From assembly GCA_028288485.1 (NCBI GenBank), contig JAQBNO010000208.1, positions 1 through 64,000 of the forward strand: a DNA stretch of 64,000 bases, in the 5' to 3' direction. The notes under the pieces were generated by a model. The model saw only the letters and a program-made list of their open reading frames with translations. It was not told where the DNA came from and searched no databases. Positions 53,657 to 62,257 of this stretch are shown in pieces. The DNA comes from Segetibacter sp. (GTDB taxonomy: Bacteria; Bacteroidota; Bacteroidia; Chitinophagales; Chitinophagaceae). A program made the translations under genes and the position numbers. Each line of letters opens with the position of its first letter. Position 1 is the first letter of the stretch.

Positions 53657-54128
53657 GTGATTGGTTTAAAGCAGGTTGAGCTACAAAAATACTTGCGGCA
53701 CAATGTATTTCGAAATTAAACCAGGCCGGGAATACTTAATTTTCAATTAAATTTAATCGAAATGGTTCTTTTTGGGCCGTGCTTAGCTGCATCTATTTAA
53801 CATCGTTGCCACGCTCGCTTTTACCTGTAACGTATTATTCAGCGTGGCAGTTCTCGCCCTGAGCAACGTTGAAGGGTACCGTCAGTTTACCGAGGGTGGC
53901 ACACTTGTATACTGGTAAAACATTTTTTCAGCCTGAAAAATATTTACTATTAAAAGCTAAACTTTTTTATAAGTGATAAGGAAACGCAAGCACCCCGGGT
54001 TTATTGTTGTAGTAGTGGAAAAGGATAAGCGTATTTCTGGCTGTAGCTGGCAAACCGGCAATGGTTAATTATAAAGGCAATAAAGCAGCGGCCTTACTTT
54101 TACATTGGCTAAGTTACCATCTGCCTCA
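53657..54128. other. intergenic region containing element copy 18
   Basis: AT-rich; its main content is the long hairpin-type element (53766-53880). No coding sequence. Confidence 0.5.
53766..53880 (+). repeat. dispersed intergenic element, copy 18 (hairpin type)
   Basis: TTCTTTTTGGGCCG, a spacer, AACATCGTTG, then stem TGCCACGCT (53807-53815) with AGCGTGGCA (53841-53849), GAACGT-type distal arm and GAAGGGTACC. It is an almost identical inverted copy of copy 9, 30 kb away. Confidence 0.85.
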
Positions 54129-54425
54129 TTACCGCCTTTCGTACATACTAAGCCGGTTTTTAAGAAAAGTGATTTCCGATTGCATGCTTTTTATCCGGTC
54201 GAGCAAATGACTTATCGCATCAATACCTTCCAGGTTAATATCCAGGTCGTAATGGAGGCGCGCAATCTGCTCCAGTTTTTGAAGCTCGCGTTGGGGAACA
54301 TAAGCAGCTTCTTCAACGGAAGTCACTTCAATTAAACCGAATTGTTGAAGTGAACTAATAAAGGATAGTTCCACTTTATAATGTGAGCAAAGTTCTTCAG
54401 CAAGTATTAAATCGTCAGTTTGCAT
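54129..54425 (-). CDS. cbpM: chaperone modulator CbpM
   Basis: A 98-residue MerR-like helical protein that in E. coli binds and inhibits the J-protein CbpA. The sequence LILAEELCSHYKVELSFISSLQQFGLIEV, followed by AYVPQRELQKLEQIARLHYDLDINLEGIDAISHLLDRI, matches the family. It is 17 bp downstream of cbpA on the same strand, the expected operon. Confidence 0.88.
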   Translation of the reverse strand: MQTDDLILAEELCSHYKVELSFISSLQQFGLIEVTSVEEAAYVPQRELQKLEQIARLHYDLDINLEGIDAISHLLDRIKSMQSEITFLKNRLSMYERR

Positions 54426-54442
54426 AAGTAATACTTTTACTA

Positions 54443-55339
54443 TTAAGGTGTGGCTAATTCGCGAAACAGTTCTTTTTGCCTTTCAGTAAGATTTGTCGGA
54501 ATTTTTACTGTATAAGTTACGTAGAGATCTCCAAATTGTCCTTCCTGTTTATATACAGGAAAACCTTTTCCCTTAAGCCTGATTTTGGTTCCGTTTTGAG
54601 TTTCGGGGCTTACTTTCAGCTTCACTTTTCCTGATAAAGTATCCACCGTAACTTCTCCTCCTAAAACCGCAGTGTACAAATCAATGTCGAGTGTAGTATA
54701 CAAGTCGTTACCTGAACGTTTTATTGTAGGATGCTCCTCTATTACAAAGGTGATATAAAGGTCCCCGGCCGGACCCCCGTTGAGGCCGGCGCCTCCATGC
54801 CCTTTTAGTTTAATTACCTGGCCGTTTTCTACACCAGCCGGAATAGTTATGCGTATCTTTTTACCGTTTACAGTTAGTGTTTGCTGGTGAGTGGTGTAAG
54901 CTTGTGTAAGGGTTAAGCGTAACTCTGCATTGTAATCTTCACCCCGGAATTTTGCCTGTTTACCCTTCCTTCCTCCTTCTGATCGTCCAAACATAGATGA
55001 AAAAAAATCTGAAAAATTACCGTCATCGTCGCTCCCTGCGAAATTATAATCCCCGTAATTATATTGCTGCTGCCGGCTTTGTTGCTGCTGCCTGGCTTTT
55101 TCATACTCTTCGCCATGTTCCCAGTCTTTGCCATACTTGTCGTATTTTTTGCGCTTTTCAGGATCGCTTAATACTTCATTGGCCTCGTTGATGTGTTGAA
55201 ATTTTTTATGGGCTTCCTTATCGTTGGGGTTAAGGTCAGGGTGATATTTTCTCGCAAGTTTGCGGTAAGCACTTTTAATATCACTGTCGCTTGCGCTTTT
55301 ATCTATTCCCAGAATTTTATAATAATCAACAAACTCCAT
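54443..55339 (-). CDS. cbpA: DnaJ-class curved-DNA-binding chaperone CbpA
   Basis: A 298-residue class B J-protein, cochaperone of DnaK. The J domain (1-70) has [14 protein letters not shown] with the essential HPD. A Gln-rich linker (about 83-95) and Gly/Phe-poor region lead to two C-terminal beta domains (about 130-295), including [21 protein letters not shown] and [19 protein letters not shown]. There is no zinc-finger, unlike DnaJ. It forms an operon with cbpM. Confidence 0.95.
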   Translation of the reverse strand: MEFVDYYKILGIDKSASDSDIKSAYRKLARKYHPDLNPNDKEAHKKFQHINEANEVLSDPEKRKKYDKYGKDWEHGEEYEKARQQQQSRQQQYNYGDYNFAGSDDDGNFSDFFSSMFGRSEGGRKGKQAKFRGEDYNAELRLTLTQAYTTHQQTLTVNGKKIRITIPAGVENGQVIKLKGHGGAGLNGGPAGDLYITFVIEEHPTIKRSGNDLYTTLDIDLYTAVLGGEVTVDTLSGKVKLKVSPETQNGTKIRLKGKGFPVYKQEGQFGDLYVTYTVKIPTNLTERQKELFRELATP

Positions 55340-55819
55340 AATCTTATTCTGTTAGCATATTTTAAATATATCTATTTTACTAACGGTTCCTGCTGCAAAA
55401 GTAATATTGAACAACTTTTGAAAGCAATTTCTTTTCCCGATCTTCTTTTTAAAAAAAGGTAAAAATTTCTAAACGATATTCTCCATCTTAATTATTTCCG
55501 GTAATGTAAAGGCTCCGATAAAGGCCGGTTCTTAATTTCAATACTTTATTCATCCAAAATCTATAAATGGCGATCTTCCCATCTTAATACCTCGTTTCCT
55601 CCAAATCTGTATAGTACGGTAAATCATGGTTCTGAATTTTCATTTTGGGAATGTGTCTTAATTGGGTAGCCTTTTGCCTTTAATACTTATCCTTTACGTT
55701 ACTTATAGCCTTTCTTCGCAACATGTTACTGATAACAATCTCAAAAGCGGAAATTTCCCTGGTTGTTCCGGATAACAAATAAAGTATCCATTATCCTAAA
55801 TAACAAAACCGTAATTACT
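55340..55819. other. 480-bp divergent region between cbpA and the sigma-factor gene
   Basis: It includes a -7 box for cbpA. The remainder is AT-rich without recognised repeats or genes. Confidence 0.45.
55396..55403 (-). promoter_or_regulatory. -7 element upstream of cbpA
   Basis: TACTTTTG (minus strand) matches TAnnTTTG. A TTG about 21 bases upstream could be the -33 element. The leader would be about 55 nt. Confidence 0.45.
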
Positions 55820-56401
55820 ATGAAAACCTTTACACAAGCAACAGACACCCAGTTAGTGCATTTTTTCCAGGAAGGCGATAACAACGCTTTGGAAGTTTTA
55901 GTTAATCGTCACAAAGACAAAATTTTTACTTCAATCAATATTCTTGTAAAAGACAAGTACCTGGCCGAAGATCTTTTCCAGGATGTGTTTATTAAGATTA
56001 TCGATACGCTTCGGGCTAACCGGTACAACGATGAAGGTAAGTTCCTGCCATGGGCAATGCGTATAGCTCATAACCTTTGTGTAGATCATTTTCGTAAAGT
56101 AAAACGTACCCCAACTATTACTACCGGTGATGACCGTGATATATTTGAAGTAATTAACGTGGTGGAAGATGGCGCAGACAAATCAATGATACAAGGCCAA
56201 AGCCACGATAGAGTTCGCCGCCTCGTTGACATGCTGCCTGATGAGCAAAGAGAGATCATTATTCTTCGTCATTACGCTGAACTGAGTTTCAAAGAAATTG
56301 CAGAGATGACAAATTGCAGTATCAATACCGCTTTAGGCCGCATGCGTTATGGATTAATGAACATGCGTAAAATGATGGCAGAGAAACAAATTGTATTATA
56401 A
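55820..56401 (+). CDS. ECF-type RNA polymerase sigma factor
   Basis: A 193-residue sigma-70 family factor of ECF size. The ATG at 55820 (MKTFTQATDTQLVHFF) is preferred to one 19 codons upstream. Region 2 is DKYLAEDLFQDVFIKIIDTL...FLPWAMRIAHNLCVDHFRKVKR, and region 4 is LPDEQREIIILRHYAELSFKEIAEMTNCSINTALGRMRYGL. No anti-sigma factor gene is adjacent, so regulation may differ from typical ECF/FecR pairs. A terminator follows. Confidence 0.93.
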   Translation: MKTFTQATDTQLVHFFQEGDNNALEVLVNRHKDKIFTSINILVKDKYLAEDLFQDVFIKIIDTLRANRYNDEGKFLPWAMRIAHNLCVDHFRKVKRTPTITTGDDRDIFEVINVVEDGADKSMIQGQSHDRVRRLVDMLPDEQREIIILRHYAELSFKEIAEMTNCSINTALGRMRYGLMNMRKMMAEKQIVL

Positions 56402-56470
56402 TTATTAAACCCGGCAATAGAACAATTGTCTATATATTAAAGATTTTAATCCCCTTAATAGTACTTAACA

Positions 56471-56506
56471 AAAAGCCTCCTTTAGACGGGAGGTTTTTTA
56501 TTTTTA
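56471..56506 (+). terminator. intrinsic terminator after the sigma-factor gene
   Basis: AAAAGCCTCC pairs with GGAGGTTTTT (one G-U pair), followed by further Ts, about 70 nt past the stop. Confidence 0.85.
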
Positions 56507-56663
56507 ATATTTTTAGAAAACCCTTTCCCTAATTGCAACTCATTCAAAAATCATCTACCTGATTTAAGAAAGCGCACTGCCCTTTCTTAATGTTTCTACA
56601 ATCGAGTACTTCCCATATACTAATTGTCTGCCCGGAACGTTTTATAAATGTAAAGAGTTTATT

Positions 56664-56858
56664 ATGACTACAAATTCAAGACTTCTCTTTTGCAGCAAGG
56701 ACATGCACAAATTTATGGAAGCCAATGAGCTTTCAACAGTTGAGCAACTTTTTGAAATCCCGATAGACAAGTTGGTCCTAAGACCCGACTTCCCATACCG
56801 TCTTTTGCATGAATGGGTGATGCTAAGGGATAAGTTCAACCTGCTTTGGGAGAATTAG
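56664..56858 (+). CDS. small hypothetical protein, 64 residues
   Basis: No known family recognised. The frame starts MTTNSRLLFCSKDMHKFMEANELSTVEQLF and continues with an amphipathic helical pattern (LRPDFPYRLLHEWVMLRDKFNLLW). The composition looks like a real small soluble protein, perhaps a helical regulator. It is preceded by a terminator, so it would need its own promoter. Confidence 0.5.
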   Translation: MTTNSRLLFCSKDMHKFMEANELSTVEQLFEIPIDKLVLRPDFPYRLLHEWVMLRDKFNLLWEN

Positions 56859-57006
56859 TCGTATTACATCAATACCATTTACTTAACCACGTCGCCTTCA
56901 GTTTGTGGCAGGTTATGTAAATACTCCTATCGTAATGCCGCCCCAAAGGCTCAGCCGGAGCATATTGTAGCTTTAGACAAAGACATGCATATTACAGTAA
57001 CAACCA

Positions 57007-57666
57007 TCAGTGAATAATAGAGCGCAGACGTTCAAAGTTTAGTTCCGTATAATCTTTAATAACCAGGTCAGCTTCCTTTAATTCTTCAGGTGAATGAGTA
57101 GTCGTTAATGCCACTACTTTCATTCCTGCAGCTTTGCCTGCCTGCACTCCGGAAGTAGAATCTTCAAAAACAATACAATTTGCCGGCGGTGTATTAACTG
57201 CTTCGGCTGTTTTTAGAAATATTTCCGGGTCTGGTTTTCCTTTCCTAATGTCTTTCGAACTTATAATTTTTTTGAAATATTGCTTTATAGGAACATGCTC
57301 AAACATGAAGTCAATATTTACAGTAATGCCGGAAGTGGCAATAGCCATGGTTATATTATGCTCTTCCAACTCTTTTAAAAATTCCGGCAGACCTGCTATT
57401 GGTGCAATATCCGCTTTGTACATTTCGCGATATATTTTCTCCTTCTGCAGGTAAAATTCCGATGCTTCTTCTTCCGACATTTTTTTGTCGTACACGTGTT
57501 CTATTGCATCTTTATTTGTTCTTCCGCTTATATTTTCTTTAAAATCATCATCTGAAATCTCTTTCCCGTTTTCTTTAAGATATTGCTTCCATGCTTTTAA
57601 ATGCACCTCGTTATTATCGAGCAATGTTCCGTCCAGATCAAATAATACTGCTTTTAGTTCGCTCAT
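57007..57666 (-). CDS. HAD-family beta-phosphoglucomutase-like hydrolase
   Basis: A 219-residue HAD protein with the alpha-helical cap of phosphoglucomutase- or phosphatase-type enzymes. Motif I is VLFDLDGTLLDNNEVH, motif II is IATSG, the motif III Lys is in RKGKPDPEIFLK, and motif IV is CIVFEDSTSGVQAG. It is one of three HAD proteins in the window, and the substrate cannot be told from sequence. Confidence 0.88.
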   Translation of the reverse strand: MSELKAVLFDLDGTLLDNNEVHLKAWKQYLKENGKEISDDDFKENISGRTNKDAIEHVYDKKMSEEEASEFYLQKEKIYREMYKADIAPIAGLPEFLKELEEHNITMAIATSGITVNIDFMFEHVPIKQYFKKIISSKDIRKGKPDPEIFLKTAEAVNTPPANCIVFEDSTSGVQAGKAAGMKVVALTTTHSPEELKEADLVIKDYTELNFERLRSIIH

Positions 57667-57943
57667 TCGTATTGCTTTAAATTAATTCAATTTTTTTACC
57701 ATATACTCCAAATCTCTGCCAGTAGATCAATGCCTGTTTCTGTTGATAATAAAATGAAAAACATCCAAATAAGCGGTGAATGAGCTTAGTGCATCAGGAA
57801 AGAGGGTAAATCTGTCCACAAGGGCAATGGCGATGGCAATTGACGCCTTTTTATTTTTTATTTAAGGCTTCCTTGGCTTTGCAGGAACTACAGCATCGGT
57901 ACGTTAGTAAGTGATTGAAAAAAGAGATGTGACGTTATAAAAA
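57667..57943. other. intergenic region between the HAD gene and the plug-like pseudogene
   Basis: AT-rich, with no gene or strong repeat copy. Confidence 0.4.
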
Positions 57944-58401
57944 ATGTTTTTATTAATATTGATTGGGTTTTTGAGTTTCCATTCCTCTGCTCAACACGTA
58001 TCATACCTACAGGAATTGAATGATAAATACACTTCCGGCCTTTTTAAAAGCGTTGATGCTGATGTACTTGTTCCGATGTACGATAACACTGCCACATCAG
58101 CTTTTAATGTTTTTCATATATGCGGGGAAGGGTGCCGGGATTGTCGATTTACCAGGATTCTTTTCAGAGGCCTGTAGTAAGGTACCGGTTTGGATACCGG
58201 CTTTTTTCCTCCATGAAATGCGGGTAGATGCAGCCACGTTGTCCAGTATCAATATGAACGATATTGCCTTTGATTAAGGTTTTTCGCCCGCCCTTTTTTG
58301 GTGCAATCCGCGGCTCAAATGAAGCTATTGCAATTTGTACCAAAACTATTTGTTCCAATGTCAGCTACCAAAAAGCTATTTGCTTGAAGAAACAATACTG
58401 A
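57944..58401 (+). pseudogene. decayed TonB-receptor-plug-like exported protein, two frameshifts
   Basis: Three successive frames join into one familiar protein. Frame A (57944 on) gives a signal peptide MFLLILIGFLSFHSSAQ, then DADVLVPMYDNTATSAFNVFH. Frame B, overlapping from about 58109, continues AGKGAGIVDLPGFFSE, then VWIPAFFLHEMRVDAATLSSINMNDIAF to a stop at 58275. Frame C (58273-58401) continues IKVFRPPFFGAIRGSNEAIAICTK. The order xVFxYxxGxxxG, PxFFLxEMxVD, MNDIAxxKVFRPPFFGA, GAIAIYTK is what I know from plug-like proteins of Chitinophagaceae. The intact ancestor was probably a short exported protein of about 150 residues. Confidence 0.72.
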
Positions 58402-58517
58402 TATAAGCACAAGTGTTTAAGGTAAAAAATTTAATAGCGATTTGATGGTTTGAAATTGCTTAAACAGTTTATGCTTTAAATAAATATCTTAGCGGTAATT
58501 TAAACACGATCACTAAT

Positions 58518-58577
58518 ATGGCCATTATGAAAAGTAAGCACACTCATTGTTGTTGTACGAATCATAACTTGTCTTAG
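58518..58577 (+). CDS. leader-like mini-ORF with three consecutive Cys codons
   Basis: A 19-codon frame MAIMKSKHTHCCCTNHNLS (or 16 codons from the second Met) ends 53 bp before the DUF6807 gene. A perfect 6-bp hairpin CTTAGT-TGAAGC-ACTAAG overlaps its stop codon. The Cys and His richness resembles attenuator leader peptides, but the function is inferred only. Confidence 0.35.
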   Translation: MAIMKSKHTHCCCTNHNLS

Positions 58578-58630
58578 TTGAAGCACTAAGCGGCGCATAA
58601 TTAATAACCAAGTAAATAAAAACTTCAGTT

Positions 58631-59677
58631 ATGGTACAACTTCGTAAAAATATATATGTATTAGTTTTTGGAATGATACTTTCTTCTGCTTTAGGCGCCC
58701 AAAAAAACGAAATGGTAAAGATTGTTAGAGATCAAAGCCAGAAAAGGGCGGATGTTTTTATAGGAGACAAGCTTTTTACCAGCTTTTTATATCCCGATAC
58801 ACTCGAAAAGCCTGTCTTGTATCCTATTAATGCGGCTAATGGAACTGATATTACCCGTGGTTTTCCCTTAAATCCAAAGACTGGCGATCCCACTGACCAT
58901 CCCCATCATATTGGTCTTTGGTTTAATTATGAAAATGTGAACGGCCTCGATTTCTGGAATAACTCCTTCGCGATCCCGCAGGAAAAGAAAAAGTCGTACG
59001 GGTGGATAAAAACAAACCGCATACTTGAAACAATGGATGGCCCGAAAGGCACTTTAACTTATCACGCTAACTGGACCAATCAAAAAAACGAACCGTTACT
59101 CGAAGAAAAAACGACCCTCCAATTCAGCGGGAATGGCAACCAGCGAATTATAGACAGGGTAACAGTTCTAACAGCAAACACCGTGGTTAATTTTACCGAT
59201 GCGAAAGACGGTTTGCTTGGCCTGCGGCTGGCGCACGAGTTACAAATACCAACGGTAGAAGATAAAAAGTTTACCGACGACAAGGGCATTGTAACAGTCG
59301 TAAAAGGCAGTCCCGATAAGATTGCCAACGGTAATTATATTACCAGTGAAGGTAAGTCCGGAGATGCTGCCTGGAGCACCAGGGCCGCTTGGTGCAAGGT
59401 TTATGGCAAAATGAAAAACGACTCAATTAGTGTTGCCATTATCGACCATCCTAAAAACGTAAATTATCCAACCTTTTGGCATGCCCGCGGTTATGGTTTA
59501 TTTGCCGCCAACCCCTTGGGCGAAAAGATTTTCACTAACGGTAAAACGGCTAAAAACCTCCAGCTTAAACCCCGAGAATCAGTAACGTTTCGTTACCGGG
59601 TTGTAGTAAATAATGGAAGTGAAACTCTTTCACCAGAACGGCTGAATGATCTTGCCGGGGACTTTGCAAAGCAGTAA
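58631..59677 (+). CDS. PmoA/DUF6807-family exported protein
   Basis: A 348-residue protein of the methane oxygenase PmoA-named family (now DUF6807), which is unrelated to real methane monooxygenase and is found in Bacteroidota glycan-related loci. The signal peptide is about 1-23 (IYVLVFGMILSSALGAQ). Conserved blocks are VLYPINAANGTDITRGFPLN, DHPHHIGLWFNYENVNGLDFW and DHPKNVNYPTFWHARGYGLFAANPLG. The His-rich DHPHH motif suggests metal or sugar binding. It has its own terminator, and a Cys-rich leader-like ORF lies upstream. Confidence 0.87.
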   Translation: MVQLRKNIYVLVFGMILSSALGAQKNEMVKIVRDQSQKRADVFIGDKLFTSFLYPDTLEKPVLYPINAANGTDITRGFPLNPKTGDPTDHPHHIGLWFNYENVNGLDFWNNSFAIPQEKKKSYGWIKTNRILETMDGPKGTLTYHANWTNQKNEPLLEEKTTLQFSGNGNQRIIDRVTVLTANTVVNFTDAKDGLLGLRLAHELQIPTVEDKKFTDDKGIVTVVKGSPDKIANGNYITSEGKSGDAAWSTRAAWCKVYGKMKNDSISVAIIDHPKNVNYPTFWHARGYGLFAANPLGEKIFTNGKTAKNLQLKPRESVTFRYRVVVNNGSETLSPERLNDLAGDFAKQ

Positions 59678-59720
59678 TTATTTTTTAAGAAGGAGAGGAA
59701 ACATTCTCTCTGTATTGTAG

Positions 59721-59773
59721 CCCGTAACAGCTATTTTTCTCGGAAAGAATAGCGGTTACGGGTTTGTTTTTTT
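59721..59773 (+). terminator. strong intrinsic terminator after the DUF6807 gene
   Basis: CCCGTAAC (59721-59728) pairs with GTTACGGG (59755-59762). An inner stem GCTATT/AATAGC extends it, and TTTGTTTTTTT follows. The T-tract is also the T-run of element copy 19. Confidence 0.88.
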
Positions 59774-59835
59774 GGTACCGGCGGCAATCTTACATTGCAT
59801 CATCGTTGCGACGCAATCCGTTCATCGGCAGATCT
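59763..59835 (+). repeat. dispersed intergenic element, copy 19
   Basis: TTTGTTTTTTTGGTACCGGC, a spacer, GCATCATCGTTG, CGACGCAATCCGTTCATCGGC. It is the cleanest example of terminator plus element. The arm is similar to copy 8. Confidence 0.8.
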
Positions 59836-60003
59836 ATATACGGCTTTTTCCGCCTTTTGATGCAGGTCAACATCCTTCTTTATTGACCTGCTAATAAACT
59901 TCAGCCTCATGCTCCATACTATACATTCGCGTCACCTCAAAAATCGCTAACACCGTCTAAAACACTTTCTGATAACTTTGCCGCAATTGAGAGAGCAAAA
60001 TCT
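59836..60003. other. remaining intergenic sequence before the HAD gene
   Basis: AT-rich with no supported feature; a promoter for the next gene probably lies here. Confidence 0.35.
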
Positions 60004-60630
60004 ATGAATTCAGATAATATAGCAGATCTTAAGTATAAGGCATTAAGCGAACAAGCTAACGGAGATTACAGAGCATTTTTATACGATTGCGATGGTACCC
60101 TTGCCGACAATATGCAGGCACACAAAGATTCGTATGTGAGGGTTGCTTTAGACCAGGGGGTAGAGATCGACGCGGAAATTATAGACGAATTTGCGGGTTA
60201 CCCTATACCTGCAGTGGTGGAGGAAATTAACAGGAGGTACAATTCCAGCTTTGACCCCACTGAGTTTGAAAAATTGAAGTCTGATTTGTTTTACAACGAG
60301 TACATAGAAACAACGCAACCGATAGAATACGTTGTGAATCACTTAAAGGCGTACGCCGGGAAGCTTAAAATAGGTGTAGTTTCAGGAGGTTCACGAAAAA
60401 TGATTCAAAAGACTTTGGAAGTACTTGGAATTGCCGACCTGGTAGAAGTGTTAGTTTGTGCAGGCGAAACACCTCGCGGCAAACCGTACCCCGATCCTTT
60501 TTTGCTTGCTGCACAAAAGCTGGGTGTTGAGCCGCACACTTGCCTGGTTTTGGAAGATGGCGATCCGGGAGTGCAAGCTGCAGAAGCTGCAGGAATGCAA
60601 TGGGTTCGGATAGATAAAGTTGCCGGGTAG
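60004..60630 (+). CDS. HAD-superfamily hydrolase, subfamily IA
   Basis: A 208-residue HAD phosphatase. Motif I is FLYDCDGTLADNMQAH (Cys between the two Asp, as in some phosphatases), motif II is VVSGGS, motif III Lys is in RGKPYPDPFLLA and motif IV is LVLEDGDPGVQAA. The cap insert covers about 45-115. The substrate is unknown. It converges with the YceI gene across a bidirectional terminator. Confidence 0.88.
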   Translation: MNSDNIADLKYKALSEQANGDYRAFLYDCDGTLADNMQAHKDSYVRVALDQGVEIDAEIIDEFAGYPIPAVVEEINRRYNSSFDPTEFEKLKSDLFYNEYIETTQPIEYVVNHLKAYAGKLKIGVVSGGSRKMIQKTLEVLGIADLVEVLVCAGETPRGKPYPDPFLLAAQKLGVEPHTCLVLEDGDPGVQAAEAAGMQWVRIDKVAG

Positions 60631-60652
60631 TTCTGGTTGACCAAATAATAAA

Positions 60653-60684
60653 AACGCCCTTGTCGGCCTACCAACAAGGGCGTT
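60653..60684. terminator. bidirectional terminator between convergent genes
   Basis: A perfect 11-bp stem AACGCCCTTGT/ACAAGGGCGTT with a 10-base loop. On the minus strand it is followed by TTTTTATTATT; it serves the YceI operon and may stop the HAD transcript. Confidence 0.85.
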
Positions 60685-60706
60685 AATTACAACTTCTGTT
60701 GTTTAA

Positions 60707-61261
60707 TTATTTGAAAGGCGCCAATTTAGTATCTACAGTTATTTTTACTGTTTTAGCTACCTTATCTTTCACAAGTGAAGGGATTTTAATATTGTAATCG
60801 GCTACGGGAATTGTAAATGACGAAGTAGCTACCAGCCCACTACCCTCTACTTTAATTGTACCGGCCGATTGTACTTCTTTTGTAACTCCATGTATCGTTA
60901 ACTGGCCTGTTACTCTTACCGGATAAGTACCGGGTCTCCCATAATTAACTGTGGCGTTATTCACAATCTGACCTTTAAACTCTGCTTTCGGGTATTTATT
61001 GCTTTCGAGGTAATCTTCATTGAAGTGCTCCTGCATCTCTTCATTTTCAAATTCAAAACCCTTGATCAGCATCGTGAATTGAAGCGATCCTGTTTTAGTA
61101 TCCAATACACAAACTGCTGATCGATGTGTTGCTTCGATATCTTCTAACGGAGCTTTCGAATAGAAACTTATATTACCGCTTTTCGTATAAAATCTATCCT
61201 GCGCTGTAGAAATGAATGCAAATATTAAAAAAGCAAATGTAACGGTTAATCGAATCGACAT
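60707..61261 (-). CDS. YceI-family periplasmic lipid/isoprenoid-binding protein
   Basis: A 184-residue lipocalin-like exported protein. I start at MSIRLTVTFAFLIFAFISTAQ (61261), a clear signal peptide; 13 upstream codons are open but overlap the preceding gene. YceI hallmarks are SNKYPKAEFKGQI, YPVRVTGQLTIHGVTKEV and FTIPVADYNIKIPS. The family binds polyisoprenoids or amphiphiles. It follows the OB-fold gene by about 13 bp, so the two are co-transcribed. Confidence 0.87.
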   Translation of the reverse strand: MSIRLTVTFAFLIFAFISTAQDRFYTKSGNISFYSKAPLEDIEATHRSAVCVLDTKTGSLQFTMLIKGFEFENEEMQEHFNEDYLESNKYPKAEFKGQIVNNATVNYGRPGTYPVRVTGQLTIHGVTKEVQSAGTIKVEGSGLVATSSFTIPVADYNIKIPSLVKDKVAKTVKITVDTKLAPFK

Positions 61262-61274
61262 CGGTGATACAAGT

Positions 61275-61712
61275 TTAGTTTTTGTTAGCTGGAATAACAC
61301 ACCGGTTCAATACTACATCCGATCCTAGTCCTAACTCGTCAGCATTAAACCCTGTGCAGGCTCCTTTGATAGTAATTTGATTGCCTAAGTTTAACCCTGC
61401 TATTTTTTTAACAAAGTTTGTATCTAAACTGCATCTTACAGATGACATACTTGCCTCTTCACCGAGTACTATACTTCCTGATTCTTTTTCAATGCTTTTA
61501 ATGTTCCCCGTTACTGCAACTATTTTTCCCAGGTATTGCTTATTTGCTGTTGCAGAATCTTTTTCAAATGCCGCTACCAGATCGATCGCTGTCACAGTTG
61601 CATCTGCGTCTGCGTCTTCCAGGCTTTTTACTTTTCCTGTATACATTCTATAAGCATATACTCCTGCTGCTATTAATACAAGTAATACAACAATCGTTAC
61701 AAAGCGTTTCAT
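61275..61712 (-). CDS. membrane-anchored OB-fold (tRNA_anti-like) protein
   Basis: A 145-residue protein with an N-terminal membrane anchor (FVTIVVLLVLIAAGVYAYRM, about 4-23). An OB-fold of the tRNA_anti-like type follows (about 45-140: NKQYLGKIVAVTGNIKSIEKESGSIVLG, NQITIKGACTGFNADELGLGSDVVLNRCVI). Such proteins usually occur with a YceI gene, as here. Function unknown; it may sense or carry an envelope ligand. Confidence 0.82.
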   Translation of the reverse strand: MKRFVTIVVLLVLIAAGVYAYRMYTGKVKSLEDADADATVTAIDLVAAFEKDSATANKQYLGKIVAVTGNIKSIEKESGSIVLGEEASMSSVRCSLDTNFVKKIAGLNLGNQITIKGACTGFNADELGLGSDVVLNRCVIPANKN

Positions 61713-61783
61713 TGGTTAATTAACTTCTATAAATAACGTTACTATTTTTGGGAAACCACACTGGATATGGAATGTGTGCTGGT

Positions 61784-62257
61784 TTAGTGTTTTGTTGAAT
61801 CTGCTCCGGCAGGTCGTGCGCCTTGTGGTGCTGCTCCAGGTGCGCCTTGTCTTGGAGGTGGTGGCGGTGCTTTTGTTTCAGGATTTTTTGTTCCATGGTG
61901 GCAGGTAAAGCAACCTACTTCCAGCTTGGCTCCTAAATCTTTGCTATGTTCAACATCAAAGTATTTGCTGTTTATTTTAGCAGTCAGCTTCATCATATTC
62001 CTGGCTATGTCTTTTTCTTTAACAGCATCAGAAGCGAAATCCATACTTTTTTGTTCCTGGTTATAATAATGACAGTGGTTACACTTCACGCCCAGCGAGC
62101 CGGCAAACTGGCGCATAACGCTATCCATTTGCTCTTTATTAATGTCCTTAGGTAAAATTTTCAGGTTTTTATATTTCGGTGGGTCTGCTTTAGTAAATAT
62201 GAACGACATTGAAACGACGGAAATAAAACAAAGAATGACAATAAAAGTTTTTTTCAT
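61784..62257 (-). CDS. exported dihaem c-type cytochrome
   Basis: A 157-residue periplasmic cytochrome. Signal peptide about 1-24. Two haem-binding motifs are visible, CNHCH (in GSLGVKCNHCHYYNQ) and CFTCH (in VGCFTCHHGTKNP), about 60 residues apart. The pattern resembles the photosynthetic reaction-centre cytochrome c-like group found in Bacteroidota. A Pro/Ala/Gly-rich C-terminal tail ends the protein. Electron transfer partner unknown; it is encoded just upstream of the OB-fold/YceI pair on the same strand. Confidence 0.9.
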   Translation of the reverse strand: MKKTFIVILCFISVVSMSFIFTKADPPKYKNLKILPKDINKEQMDSVMRQFAGSLGVKCNHCHYYNQEQKSMDFASDAVKEKDIARNMMKLTAKINSKYFDVEHSKDLGAKLEVGCFTCHHGTKNPETKAPPPPPRQGAPGAAPQGARPAGADSTKH

